From Boseongicola sp. (GTDB taxonomy: Bacteria; Pseudomonadota; Alphaproteobacteria; Rhodobacterales; Rhodobacteraceae), in contig JAPPCV010000056.1 in the NCBI GenBank assembly GCA_028824715.1, positions 1 to 64,000 on the forward strand: a DNA stretch of 64,000 nucleotides. Direction: 5' to 3'. The translations under genes were made by a program, and so were the position numbers. Below, one piece after another: positions 43,565-53,668 of the stretch. Position 1 is the first letter of the stretch, and every line of letters starts with the position of its first letter. Below the pieces are notes generated by a model. The model did not search any database. It saw nothing but the letters and a program-made list of their open reading frames with translations, and was not told the origin of the DNA.

Positions 43565-44341
43565 CTACGTCGCCGCTCCGAACGTGATCATGCGCACGAC
43601 TTCGTCACGCGTCGTGGCGGCGGAACGCACCACGCCGATGAGGCGGCCGTTCTTCATGATCGCGATCCGGTCCGCGAGCTGGAACACGTGCTCTAGATTG
43701 TGGCTGATGATGATTATGCTGATGCCGCGGTCGCGCATGGTTCTGACGAGATCCAGCACCCGGCGTCCCTCTTCCACCCCGAGGGCCGCCATGGGCTCGT
43801 CCATGACGACAAGGCGAACGTCCTGGAGGAGCAATCGGCTGATTGCCACGGTCTGGCGCTGGCCGCCGGACAGTCGGATCACGGGATCGTTGAGCCGAGG
43901 CAGGGAGATGCCGAACCCGGAAAGCAGTTCGATGGTCCGCTCGCGCATCTGCCTGTGATCAAGCTGCGGAATGACCAGGAGCAGCCGGGTCAGCAGTTCG
44001 CGTCCCAGGAAGACGTTTTCCGGCACGTTGAGCGTATCCACGAGCCCAAGGCCTTGGTGCAGGCAGCCGATTCCGGCTTCGCCGGCATCGCGCGGCGAGT
44101 TGAGCTGGTGCGATACGCCATTGATCTCGATGCGGCCGCCGTCGGGCGGCTGCGCCCCTGCTAGCGCCTTGACGAGCGTCGATTTGCCCGCGCCGTTGTC
44201 ACCCACGAGTGCCAGGATCTCGCCCTCGAACACTTCAAAGGAAACGTCGTCGACGGCCTTCAGCCCGCCGTAGCTCTTGGTGAGCCCGACCACGTTCAGG
44301 ACCTTGGCGGCTGCCAGGGCGCCAGAGCCTTCGTGTGTCAT
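43565..44341 (-). CDS. CUT2-type sugar ABC transporter ATP-binding protein, single NBD (FrcA-like)
   Basis: ALVGDNGAGKSTLVKALAGAQPPDGGRIEINGV; RLSGGQRQTVAISRLLLQDVRLVVMDEPMAALG; only about 258 aa, so one NBD. Confidence 0.9.
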   Translation of the reverse strand: MTHEGSGALAAAKVLNVVGLTKSYGGLKAVDDVSFEVFEGEILALVGDNGAGKSTLVKALAGAQPPDGGRIEINGVSHQLNSPRDAGEAGIGCLHQGLGLVDTLNVPENVFLGRELLTRLLLVIPQLDHRQMRERTIELLSGFGISLPRLNDPVIRLSGGQRQTVAISRLLLQDVRLVVMDEPMAALGVEEGRRVLDLVRTMRDRGISIIIISHNLEHVFQLADRIAIMKNGRLIGVVRSAATTRDEVVRMITFGAAT

Positions 44342-44831
44342 CTTGGGGGGCTCTCTTGCGCGGTCAGGGGAAATGCACGTCCCATGTCAGTGACCGAACG
44401 TACCGATGTCGAGAAATGTGGTCAACCGATCCGTTTTGCACGGCATTTTGCGCTTGCAGACAGGACGTGCCTGCGTCGCGCCGGCTGCAACGGCGTGAAC
44501 CGTCAAGCATCGTTGGCATGCACGGATCTTCATTCGCTCGGGACGTGGAGATTCGCTCACCTGGATTCCCTTGACTGGTCGTTGACTGCGGCGCTCTGGG
44601 ACCGGCGGCGGGCCCGTTCCAGCCGGTCGTTCGCGCGGGCACCTCGTTCGATGCAGGGTGCAGGACCGGAGAGACCCGGCGGGAAGCCAGTTCAGGCCCC
44701 GTTACAAGCGTCGTTGCAGCCCGGTTCAGGCGACGTCATCATGCACCCGGAAGAGGTCGGTCGGACCGGTTCCGGAATCGTGGCCCGGGATGCAGGGAAC
44801 CGGCCTGGCAAACGAGGACGGCGGTACCCGC

Positions 44832-45554
44832 ATGATGTTGCAATGGATGAGATCGCTTGCATTCGGTTTCTTCATGTATGCCGCGATGTTCGGATACGCG
44901 ATCCTTTTCCTGCCCTTTGCGGTCATCAGCCGGGACTGGGCATATCGCGCCTGCAATGCCTGGTGCGCCCTTGTTGTCCGGACGGCGCACCGGATGGTCG
45001 GTCTCAAGGTCGAGATCAGGGGCGACCCGCCGGCCGGCGACGTCTTGATCGCCGCGAAACACCAGTCGTTCTTCGACATCATCGTGATCTTCCATTCCGT
45101 GCATCGGCCGAGGTTCATCATGAAGCGCGAGCTGCTGCTTGCACCCGTTCTGGGGCAATACGCGCTCCGCATCGGCTGCATCCCGGTCGCACGCGGCAAG
45201 CGGAGCGAAGCGATTCGCAAGATGAAGCGCGAGGTCGGCAGGAAAGGCTCGGACATGGGCCAGTTGATCATCTATCCGCAGGGAACGCGCGTCGCGCCGG
45301 GTTCCTGGAAGCCCTACAAGGTCGGCACGGGCGTCCTGTACGAGCAGCTTGGCAAGCCCTGCGTGCCGGTCGCCACCAATGTCGGGTTCTTCTGGCCGAA
45401 ACGAGAAGTCCTTCGCAGGCCGGGCACGGCGGTGGTCGAGTTTCTTGATCCGATTCCGCCTGGGCTTCCCGTTGCAGAATTCATGGAAACGCTGGAAGAA
45501 CGCGTCGAGGCCCGCTCGGACGCGCTCCTCGACGAGGCCCGGGCGGCAAGCTGA
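44832..45554 (+). CDS. plsC: 1-acyl-sn-glycerol-3-phosphate acyltransferase (PlsC family)
   Basis: AAKHQSFFDI (HxxxxD-type motif), YPQGTRVAPG; N-terminal TM. Confidence 0.9.
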   Translation: MMLQWMRSLAFGFFMYAAMFGYAILFLPFAVISRDWAYRACNAWCALVVRTAHRMVGLKVEIRGDPPAGDVLIAAKHQSFFDIIVIFHSVHRPRFIMKRELLLAPVLGQYALRIGCIPVARGKRSEAIRKMKREVGRKGSDMGQLIIYPQGTRVAPGSWKPYKVGTGVLYEQLGKPCVPVATNVGFFWPKREVLRRPGTAVVEFLDPIPPGLPVAEFMETLEERVEARSDALLDEARAAS

Positions 45555-45698
45555 GGCTGCATTCGAACCACCTCGTCATGCCCCGCCCGAACGGGGAAAG
45601 TCATTGCTTTGCCGAGCGGAACGGCGCAACGACCCGGACGGCGACACTTGCGGTACGTGGCTCTGGGACCTTATATTGCGAGCCGTGAAAGGGCAGGC

Positions 45699-46658
45699 AT
45701 GAACTATCTCGAGTTTGAAAAGCCTCTCGCGGAAATCGAAGGCAAGGCGGAAGAGCTGCGCGCGATGGCGCGCTCGAATGCCGGGATGGACATCAAGAAG
45801 GAGGCCAACCAGCTGGATTCGAAGGCAAAGTCGCTGCTGGCCGATCTCTACAAGAATCTGTCCCCTTGGAGAAAGTGCCAGGTCGCGCGCCATCCCGACC
45901 GGCCGCATTGCACTGACTATATCGAGGCCCTGTTCACCGAGTACACGCCTCTGGCAGGCGACCGGAGCTTTGCCGATGACCAGGCCGTGATCGGCGGGCT
46001 GGCTCGCCTGAACGGTCGCCCGGTGATGGTGATCGGGCACGAGAAAGGGAAGAACACGCAGGCCCGCATAGAGCGCAATTTTGGCATGGCGCGTCCTGAG
46101 GGCTACAGGAAGGCCGTGCGACTCATGGATCTCGCGGACCGGTTCAACGTGCCCGTGGTGACCCTCATCGACACACCGGGCGCCTACCCCGGCAAGGGTG
46201 CGGAGGAGAGAGGCCAGTCCGAGGCAATTGCTCGGGCGACGGAAAAGTGCCTGAAGATCGGGGTCCCGCTCGTGAGCATGGTGATTGGCGAAGGCGGCTC
46301 CGGCGGGGCGGTGGCGATTGCGACCGCGAATCGCGTCGCGATGCTGGAGCATTCGGTCTATTCGGTGATTTCTCCGGAGGGTTGCGCGTCAATTCTCTGG
46401 AAGGATGCCGAAAAGATGCGGGAAGCGGCCGAAGCCCTTAGGTTGACAGCTCAGGACCTGCACCGTCTCGGCGTGATCGACCAGATTGTCCGCGAACCCA
46501 TTGGCGGCGCTCATCGGAACATGGGGGCGACGACAAAGTCCGTGGGGAAGTGCATCGAGAAGTTCCTGGAGCAGCTCTCGGGAATGTCACGCAAGAAGCT
46601 GGTCGAGGAGCGGCGTTCGAAGTTCCTGTCGATGGGACAGGGCAGTCTGGCCGCATAG
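45699..46658 (+). CDS. accA: acetyl-CoA carboxylase carboxyltransferase subunit alpha
   Basis: [90 protein letters not shown]. Confidence 0.96.
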   Translation: MNYLEFEKPLAEIEGKAEELRAMARSNAGMDIKKEANQLDSKAKSLLADLYKNLSPWRKCQVARHPDRPHCTDYIEALFTEYTPLAGDRSFADDQAVIGGLARLNGRPVMVIGHEKGKNTQARIERNFGMARPEGYRKAVRLMDLADRFNVPVVTLIDTPGAYPGKGAEERGQSEAIARATEKCLKIGVPLVSMVIGEGGSGGAVAIATANRVAMLEHSVYSVISPEGCASILWKDAEKMREAAEALRLTAQDLHRLGVIDQIVREPIGGAHRNMGATTKSVGKCIEKFLEQLSGMSRKKLVEERRSKFLSMGQGSLAA

Positions 46659-47090
46659 GCCGTGATCACATACTGGAGTTCAGGCTGACGGAGAGTGGCG
46701 GGGGCATTGCCGCTTCGTCAAGCGCGGTGATCGGCCAGCTGCAGAAGTGGCACTACCCTGAGATGCGACGCGACCGACGGCAGCCGGTCGACATGATCAC
46801 CGCAGCGCACGGACGGGAGGCACGAAGCCACCGGGTCTGCCAGTCGCGCGAGTCTGAATCCCATAGTCGCCTTCCGGCTTGAGGGATCCTTGTCCCTGTA
46901 GGGTCGATTGCCGCAGGTTCCGCTCGTGCCGCCCCGGCGTCCGGCCAAGGAAGCGGCCATGGTGAACGAATCGCAAGGCGGTCGTGGAGAGGCCGAGCCT
47001 GGCAGGCGGGTGCGCACTCGTTGTGTCGCGAACACGGACATGCAAGCGATGCACTTGCCGAGAAATCGGGTTTGTCCGCCCGGGCCCAGC

Positions 47091-48944
47091 CTAGCCGTCC
47101 CGCAGGATCTCGCGAATCCGGGTGCCGAGTTCCTGTTCCCAAGGGCCGCGCATTTCCTTGACCCGTGCCACGTATGCGTCGTTCTTTTCCAGCGGAAGGG
47201 CCGGATCGTAGGAATCCGCGACTTCCAGCATTGCGCGGTGGTCCAAGTCGTTGAATGCCTCGACCATCTTCCTGGACTTTGCGCGAGGTATGCCAAGCGC
47301 CTCGTACGCGGAACGCCCGACCCTGAGTGAACTGTCATAGGTTTCGCGGATAATGTCCCTGCATCCAACCGCCCAAAGGTCGTACACGTGGTGCCGGTTC
47401 CTGGCGCTTGCTATCACGTGAAGATCCGGAAAGCTGTGGATCGCGTATTTGGCGAGCTGCGTGACGCTGTCTACGTCGTCGATCGCAATCACCAGGACCT
47501 TCGCCCGGTCAATGCCGGCAGCCTTCAGGAGGTCCGGACGGGTGGCATCCCCGAAATACACCCTCGCCCCGAACCTTCGCAGCATGTCGATCTGCTTGGA
47601 ATCGTAGTCTATGACGGTCGTCTTGTATCCTGCTGCAAGGAGCATTCGGTCAACTATGGTGCCGATCCGGCCATAACCGGCGATGATGACCTCGCCGGGC
47701 TCCTCGAACTCGTCCTCGTTGAGCACTTCCTCGCTGATGAAGTGGTCCGTGATCACCCGTTCATGGACAATGAAGAGCAAGGGCGTCAGCAGCATCGACA
47801 TGGCAATCACGAGAAGCAACTGGTCGGCGAACGCGGCCGGCAGAACGGCATTGGCAACCGAAAAGGAAAGCAGCACGAAGCCGAATTCACCGGCCTGCGA
47901 GAGCGCAATTGCTAGAAGCCAGCGATCCGGTCCCCTGAGACCGAATGCCGTGCCAAGCAGAAAGAGGATTGCGCCCTTTATCGCGATCAGGCCCAGCGTC
48001 AGGCCGATCGTGATGGGTAGGCTCTCCCACAGGAGCGCGAAGTTGATGCCGGCCCCGACCGTAATGAAGAAGAGGCCGAGGAGGAGCCCGCGGAACGGAT
48101 CGATGTCGCTCTCGAGTTCGTGGCGGTACTCGCTGTTGGCAAGCACGACGCCCGCGATGAACGCGCCAAGCGCCGGAGAAAGCCCGACAAGCACCATCAG
48201 GAGCGCGATGGTTACGACGATGGCAAGGGCGGTTGCAACGAAGATCTCGCGGAGGCCCGTGACGGCAATGAACCTGAGTGCGGGACGTGTCAGGTAGTTT
48301 CCCCCGAGAATCACGATGCCGACGGCGCACAGCGTTACAACGGCTGTTTGCCATCCGTTCATTCCCTCCACGAGGCTCAAGGCAGGGCCGTGGCCCTCGG
48401 TGCCAGATGTTGCTGCGGAAGCCGCCAGTTCGGGAATCGCCAGCAAGGGCACAACCGCGAGGATCGGGATGACGGCCACGTCCTGGGTCAGAAGGACAAA
48501 GAATCCGGACTCGCCCCCCGGGCTCTTCAGCAGACCCTTTTCGGTCAGAGTCTGCAGCGTGATCGCAGTCGAGGAGAGCGCCAGCACGAGACCGATCGCG
48601 ACCGACACGTTCCAGGGGTGCCCCAGCATGTTGGCCAGGCCCGCAACGACGGCCGTCGTCAGCACAATCTGGCCACCGCCCAGCCCAAGCACCTTGAGCC
48701 GCATTTGCCACAGGTATCTCGGTTCCAGCTCGAGCCCGATGAGAAACAGCATCAAGACGACACCAAGTTCGGCAACCTGCTGGATCGCATGCACGTCGAC
48801 ATCCAGCAACGCCAGAACCGGGCTGATCGCGACGCCCGCGACGAGGTAGCCAAGAACCGAGCCTATTCCGAGTCGCGTGGCGACGGGGACGGAAACGACA
48901 CCCGCGATCAGGAAAATGAATGCAAGAAGCAGGATGTCGGTCAT
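47091..48944 (-). CDS. monovalent cation:proton antiporter, CPA2/Kef type with TrkA-N (RCK) domain
   Basis: About 12 TM N-terminal domain; C-terminal NAD-binding GEVIIAGYGRIGTIVDRMLLAAGYKTTVIDYDSKQIDMLRRFGARVYFGDATRPDLL. Confidence 0.92.
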   Translation of the reverse strand: MTDILLLAFIFLIAGVVSVPVATRLGIGSVLGYLVAGVAISPVLALLDVDVHAIQQVAELGVVLMLFLIGLELEPRYLWQMRLKVLGLGGGQIVLTTAVVAGLANMLGHPWNVSVAIGLVLALSSTAITLQTLTEKGLLKSPGGESGFFVLLTQDVAVIPILAVVPLLAIPELAASAATSGTEGHGPALSLVEGMNGWQTAVVTLCAVGIVILGGNYLTRPALRFIAVTGLREIFVATALAIVVTIALLMVLVGLSPALGAFIAGVVLANSEYRHELESDIDPFRGLLLGLFFITVGAGINFALLWESLPITIGLTLGLIAIKGAILFLLGTAFGLRGPDRWLLAIALSQAGEFGFVLLSFSVANAVLPAAFADQLLLVIAMSMLLTPLLFIVHERVITDHFISEEVLNEDEFEEPGEVIIAGYGRIGTIVDRMLLAAGYKTTVIDYDSKQIDMLRRFGARVYFGDATRPDLLKAAGIDRAKVLVIAIDDVDSVTQLAKYAIHSFPDLHVIASARNRHHVYDLWAVGCRDIIRETYDSSLRVGRSAYEALGIPRAKSRKMVEAFNDLDHRAMLEVADSYDPALPLEKNDAYVARVKEMRGPWEQELGTRIREILRDG

Positions 48945-49038
48945 GCAATCTAATTGCAGGGTTCCGGGCGTGCTGAAAAGGCGAAAGCTTGCGGTGCCGG
49001 AAGAATCTTTCGGGTCTCGTATCCGGGACGAAATTTTT

Positions 49039-49067
49039 TTGCTTTCCTGAATGCCAGTCTTTGCTAT
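49039..49067 (+). promoter_or_regulatory. candidate sigma70-like promoter for coxS (TTGCTT-17 bp-TGCTAT), with RBS AGGAGG at about 49105-49110
   Basis: Read directly; 17-bp spacer; downstream of a T-rich run. Confidence 0.4.
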
Positions 49068-49116
49068 CGTTCAGGCATGTCCCGGCGACCCGAAGTGAAT
49101 TCCTAGGAGGATCAAG

Positions 49117-49587
49117 ATGAGCACAGTCTCCATGACGGTGAACGGCATGGCCGTATCCGCCGATGTCGAGGACCGAACTCTCCTTGTCGACTACATTCGC
49201 GAGCACCTGCGCCTGACCGGCACGCATGTCGGATGCGACACAAGCCAGTGCGGCACCTGCGTGGTTCACGTGGACGGCAAGGCGGTGAAGTCCTGCACCA
49301 TGCTGGCCGCCGCGGCCGAAGGCGCGGAGGTCACCACCATTGAAGGCGTGGCGAACGGCGACCTGCACCCAATGCAGAGGGCATTCAATGACAATCACGG
49401 GCTTCAGTGCGGCTTCTGCACGCCTGGCATGATCATGAGCGGAATCGACATGGTCAATCGCTACAAGGCTGAAGGAAGGGAGCTCGACGAGGCCGCGATC
49501 CGTCATGAGCTTGAAGGCAATCTCTGCCGATGCACCGGCTACCACAACATCGTGAAGTCGATTGCGCAAGCCGCTAGCGAGATGTGA
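49117..49587 (+). CDS. coxS: (2Fe-2S)-binding subunit of a CODH/xanthine-dehydrogenase-family molybdenum hydroxylase
   Basis: [54 protein letters not shown] (two 2Fe-2S clusters). Confidence 0.93.
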   Translation: MSTVSMTVNGMAVSADVEDRTLLVDYIREHLRLTGTHVGCDTSQCGTCVVHVDGKAVKSCTMLAAAAEGAEVTTIEGVANGDLHPMQRAFNDNHGLQCGFCTPGMIMSGIDMVNRYKAEGRELDEAAIRHELEGNLCRCTGYHNIVKSIAQAASEM

Positions 49588-49599
49588 GGAGGGCGACAG

Positions 49600-51960
49600 A
49601 TGAGCGAAGGAATCGGTGCACCGGTCAAGCGCAAGGAGGACAGGCGCTTCATTACCGGCAAGGGCAAGTATACCGACGACGTCAGGATGGAGAACCAGGC
49701 CTACGCGGCGTTCGTCCGGTCGCCGCACGCACATGCAGAGATCAAGGGAATCGAGGCGTCCGCGGCCGAGGGGATGAGCGGTGTCATTGCCGTTCTGACC
49801 GGCGCGCAACTGACCGGTGACGGCATCGGCAACCTGATCTGTGGCTGGGCTATCTCGTCGAAGGACGGAAGCCCGATGAACATGGGCGCATGGTCTGCCC
49901 TGGCTACCGAGAAGGTGCGGTATGTTGGCGATGCGGTGGCCGTCGTCATCGCGGAGAGCAAGGATGAGGCTCAGGCCGCAGCCGAGGCGGTCGAGGTGAG
50001 CTACAGCGAGCTTCCCGTGGCGGCGAGCATCGCGGCCGCTCTCGCCGACGGCGCTCCGGAAGTCCACGAAAACGCGCCCGGCAACGTGATCTACGACTGG
50101 GAGCTCGGCGACGGCGACGCGACGGAGGCAGCCCTGGCGGGTGCCGCTCATGTCACGGAAATGGACATTACCAACAACCGCCTCGCCCCGAACGCGATGG
50201 AGCCCCGGTCTGCGGTTGCGACCTACGACGACGCGGAAGACCACTACACGCTGTATTCGACCAGCCAGAACCCCCACGTGGCACGGCTTGTGCTGAGCGC
50301 ATTCTATCAGGTCGCACCGGAGCACAAGCTTCGCGTGATCGCGCCTGATGTGGGCGGTGGGTTCGGGTCGAAGATCTACATCTACCCGGAAGAGATCGTC
50401 TGCCTCTGGGCATCCATGAAGACCAGGCGCTCCGTGAAGTGGACGGCTGAGAGGACGGAGTCCTTCCTGACCGATGCCCACGGGCGCGATCACGTCACCA
50501 AGGCGCGGATTGGCTTCGATGCCGATGGCAGGATCGTCGGCTTCAAGGTCTCTACCAAGGCGAACTTCGGTGCCTACATGTCGCTCTTTTCGAGCGCCGT
50601 GCCGACGTATCTCTACGCGACGCTGCTTTCGGGAACCTACGACATCCCGGCGATCCATTGCGAAGTCCTGGCGTGCTACACCAACACCGTGCCCGTGGAC
50701 GCCTATCGCGGCGCAGGGCGGCCGGAAGCGTCATTCGTCGTGGAGCGCCTCATGGAGACGGCCGCGCGAGAGATGGGAAAGGATCCGGCGGAACTGAGGC
50801 GGGTAAACTTCGTCAAGGAGTTCCCGTACCAGACCCAGGTCATAATGAACTACGACTCGGGAGATTTCGAAGGCAACATGAACCAGGCCATGGAGGCCGC
50901 CGACTGGGCCGGCTTCGCGGCGCGGAAGGCAGAGGCCGCCAATCGTGGCAAGCTTCGCGGCATCGGCATGGCCTGCTACATCGAGGCATGCGGAATCGCG
51001 CCTTCGGCGGCGGTTGGCTCGCTCGGGGCCGGCGTCGGCCTCTGGGAATCGGCCGAAGTGCGCGTGAACCCGGTCGGAACGATCGAGGTGCTGACTGGCT
51101 CGCACAGCCACGGGCAGGGGCATGAAACGACCTTTGCGCAGGTCGTGGCAGAGCGTTTCGGCGTGCCGCTCGACAGCATCCAGATCGTCCACGGCGACAC
51201 TGACAAGGTGCAGTTCGGCATGGGCACCTACGGGTCGCGGTCTGGTCCCGTCGGCATATCGGCGATCGTCAAGGCCTGCGACAAGGTCGAGGTGAAGGTG
51301 CGGAAGATCGCGGCGCACCTGCTGGAATGCGATCCGGACGAACTCGTGATGGAAGACAGCCAGGTCAAGGTGCCTGGCACCAACAAGGCGCTCGGCTGGC
51401 ACGAGGTGGGGCTCGCGGCCTACACTGCGCACAACCTGCCCGCCGACATGGAGCCTGGCCTGAAGGAGGGAGCGTTCTACGATCCCGAGAACTTCACTTT
51501 CCCGATGGGCTGTTTCGTTGCCGAAGTCGAGATCGATCCAGGCACCGGAAAGACCGACGTCGTCAAGTTCGTGGCGTCGGACGATTTCGGGGTGATCATC
51601 AATCCGATGATTGTCGAAGGCCAGGTTCATGGCGGCATTGCACAGGGTGTCGGGCAGGCCTTGCTGGAAGAAATGGTGTATGACGAGAGCGGCCAGCCGG
51701 TATCGGGGTCCTACATGGACTACACGATGCCGCGGGCCGAAGACGTGCCGAGCTTCGTGGTCGAGCACCATAACACCCGGTGCGCGACGAATCCCCTGGG
51801 CATCAAGGGCTGTGGGGAAGCCGGCGCAATCGGCTCGCCGCCTGCCGTCATCAACGCGATCACTGACGCCATCGGCAACAACGACATCAGCATGCCGGCG
51901 ACGTCCGCGAAGGTCTGGGCTGCAATCCAGGCTTCCGGCACCGGAATGGCCGCTGAATAG
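49600..51960 (+). CDS. coxL: molybdopterin-binding large subunit, CODH form II-type (AYRGAGR)
   Basis: GAPVKRKEDRRFITGKGKYTDDV; VDAYRGAGRPEASFVVERLMETAAREMG; DVGGGFGSK; GIKGCGEAGAIGSPPAVINAI. Confidence 0.92.
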   Translation: MSEGIGAPVKRKEDRRFITGKGKYTDDVRMENQAYAAFVRSPHAHAEIKGIEASAAEGMSGVIAVLTGAQLTGDGIGNLICGWAISSKDGSPMNMGAWSALATEKVRYVGDAVAVVIAESKDEAQAAAEAVEVSYSELPVAASIAAALADGAPEVHENAPGNVIYDWELGDGDATEAALAGAAHVTEMDITNNRLAPNAMEPRSAVATYDDAEDHYTLYSTSQNPHVARLVLSAFYQVAPEHKLRVIAPDVGGGFGSKIYIYPEEIVCLWASMKTRRSVKWTAERTESFLTDAHGRDHVTKARIGFDADGRIVGFKVSTKANFGAYMSLFSSAVPTYLYATLLSGTYDIPAIHCEVLACYTNTVPVDAYRGAGRPEASFVVERLMETAAREMGKDPAELRRVNFVKEFPYQTQVIMNYDSGDFEGNMNQAMEAADWAGFAARKAEAANRGKLRGIGMACYIEACGIAPSAAVGSLGAGVGLWESAEVRVNPVGTIEVLTGSHSHGQGHETTFAQVVAERFGVPLDSIQIVHGDTDKVQFGMGTYGSRSGPVGISAIVKACDKVEVKVRKIAAHLLECDPDELVMEDSQVKVPGTNKALGWHEVGLAAYTAHNLPADMEPGLKEGAFYDPENFTFPMGCFVAEVEIDPGTGKTDVVKFVASDDFGVIINPMIVEGQVHGGIAQGVGQALLEEMVYDESGQPVSGSYMDYTMPRAEDVPSFVVEHHNTRCATNPLGIKGCGEAGAIGSPPAVINAITDAIGNNDISMPATSAKVWAAIQASGTGMAAE

Positions 51961-51971
51961 GGAGAGAGGCG

Positions 51972-52769
51972 ATGCATTCATTGAACTACCACAAGGCGTC
52001 CAACGCATCGGAAGCCGCCAGACTCCTTTCCGGAACGGAGGACGGGAAGTTCCTTGCGGGCGGCCAGACCCTTATTCCTGCCATGAAGACGCGCCTTGCC
52101 GCGCCGTCGGACCTCGTGGACGTGTCAGGCGCAGCGGAATTGCGCGGGATCAATGTCTCGGGCCGAGAGATTGCGATAGGAGCCGCGACGACGCATGCGG
52201 AAGTCGCGGCAAACGGCGAGTTGCGCAATGTCTGCCCGTCAATTTGCGACATGGCCGCGAATATAGGTGACCCGGCGGTTCGCCATCGTGGCACGATCGG
52301 GGGCTCGATTGCCAACAATGATCCCGCGGCGGACTACCCGGCAGCGATGCTTGCCCTGGGTGCCACGATCAGGACAGCCAGCCGGGAGATTGCGGCAGAT
52401 GATTTCTTTGTCGGTCTCTTTGAGACCGCACTCGACGATGACGAACTCATCACGTCAATTGGCTTCACGGCACCGGCTGCAGGCGCCTATGCCAAGTTTC
52501 CGAACCCTGCGTCGCGATACGCGATGTGCGGCGTCTTCGTTGCGAAAGGTGATGACGGGGTCCGCGTCGGGGTCACCGGGGCCGGTTCGGACGGCGCTTT
52601 CCGGGCAGGCGACTTCGAGGCCGCGCTTGACGGCGAGTTCTCCGCAGAAGCGCTGGACGGCCTTTCGGTGCGTGCGGAAGGGATGTTGTCCGACATCCAT
52701 GGCGATGCCGTCTATCGCGCCAATCTGGTTTCCGTCATGGCCAAGCGCGCCGTCGCCGCCGCCGGCTGA
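51972..52769 (+). CDS. coxM: FAD-binding medium subunit of the CODH-family enzyme
   Basis: FLAGGQTLIPAMKTRLAAPSDLVDVS; IGDPAVRHRGTIGGSIANNDPAADYPAAMLALGA. Confidence 0.93.
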   Translation: MHSLNYHKASNASEAARLLSGTEDGKFLAGGQTLIPAMKTRLAAPSDLVDVSGAAELRGINVSGREIAIGAATTHAEVAANGELRNVCPSICDMAANIGDPAVRHRGTIGGSIANNDPAADYPAAMLALGATIRTASREIAADDFFVGLFETALDDDELITSIGFTAPAAGAYAKFPNPASRYAMCGVFVAKGDDGVRVGVTGAGSDGAFRAGDFEAALDGEFSAEALDGLSVRAEGMLSDIHGDAVYRANLVSVMAKRAVAAAG

Positions 52770-53128
52770 CCTCCTTGATTGTGCGCCGGCTCCAACGAGC
52801 CGGTGCACATGTGCCGTGTTGGATGGGCGCCTCGTTGGGTCGCGAGTTGAACGCGCATTGCCGATCGGGTCCCGTCGAACGTCCTTTCCGTCCGAATTGC
52901 GCCAGGCCCTGTTGCATTCAGCTCCAGGCGCGCGATTGGACGCGCACCGCGCGAGACCCGAGGATGGGAGTCTGGCAAGGGGTCGTTGCAGGAGCGCCGG
53001 CAAAGGCTGACTTCGAGCAATCGTGTCGACGTATGCCGCCCGCTGAAGGGTGGCCGGCGTCTCGATTGGGCTGAAGCTTCGTTTTGCCGCAGCCGGCGGG
53101 CTTTACGCCGGCCCCCCGGCTGGAGTAG

Positions 53129-53494
53129 ATGGAGGCGGAACAGGCGGGAACGGAGACGGTGATGCCGTCTGACGAGACGAAGCCGACCGCAGATTCGACG
53201 GCGGCGGACCTGGCGCACCACGAAAGCCGGCACGTCAGTGTGTTCGGCCAGCTTGGTGACGACATGGCGGCGTTCCGCGCTGATGTCGTCGAACGTATCG
53301 AAAGCGGAAACGCTGCAAACACGTTGCAGGAAATGAAGATCTCCAGGATCCGGATGCGGATGGCCGTTTTCCTTTCGGCTGTCCTGATCCTGCTCTTCGC
53401 GCTTTGGAGCATGTTCGGACTGACCACCATCACGGAGCCTGCCGCCGACACCGTCCGGACGGTTGCGCCAGCCCCGCATTCCGAAACGGGATAG
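53129..53494 (+). CDS. uncharacterised small C-terminally anchored membrane protein, paralogue A
   Basis: 121 aa; FGQLGDDMAAFRADVVERIESGNAAN + basic stretch + TM (MAVFLSAVLILLFALWSMFGLTTI); shares a core motif with 53669-54100. Confidence 0.6.
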   Translation: MEAEQAGTETVMPSDETKPTADSTAADLAHHESRHVSVFGQLGDDMAAFRADVVERIESGNAANTLQEMKISRIRMRMAVFLSAVLILLFALWSMFGLTTITEPAADTVRTVAPAPHSETG

Positions 53495-53668
53495 GAGCTC
53501 CCAGACGGGGACATGGCCAGGGACACGGACGGAATTCGTGCCAACGCGACCGACCGCGACTCATTGGCGCGGGGCAATCGAATTTGAGAAAATTCTTCTT
53601 GGCTTCCCCGTGGTTGCGTGATTACCTGTCCGGAAAAGATTGCCTGGGGGCAGGCATGAGGCAGGCAG

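Noticed and set aside
46659-47090. Possible small gene or sRNA in the accA/antiporter convergent gap
   Set aside because: Only short weak inverted repeats (e.g. CGACCG..CGGTCG) and GC-artefact ORFs; nothing decisive.
47887-50658. 923-aa minus-strand ORF crossing the antiporter N-terminus, intergenic region and coxS/coxL
   Set aside because: Antisense/out-of-frame read-through in high-GC DNA. It overlaps three strongly supported genes, has biased Arg/His/Gly/Ala composition and no recognisable domain.
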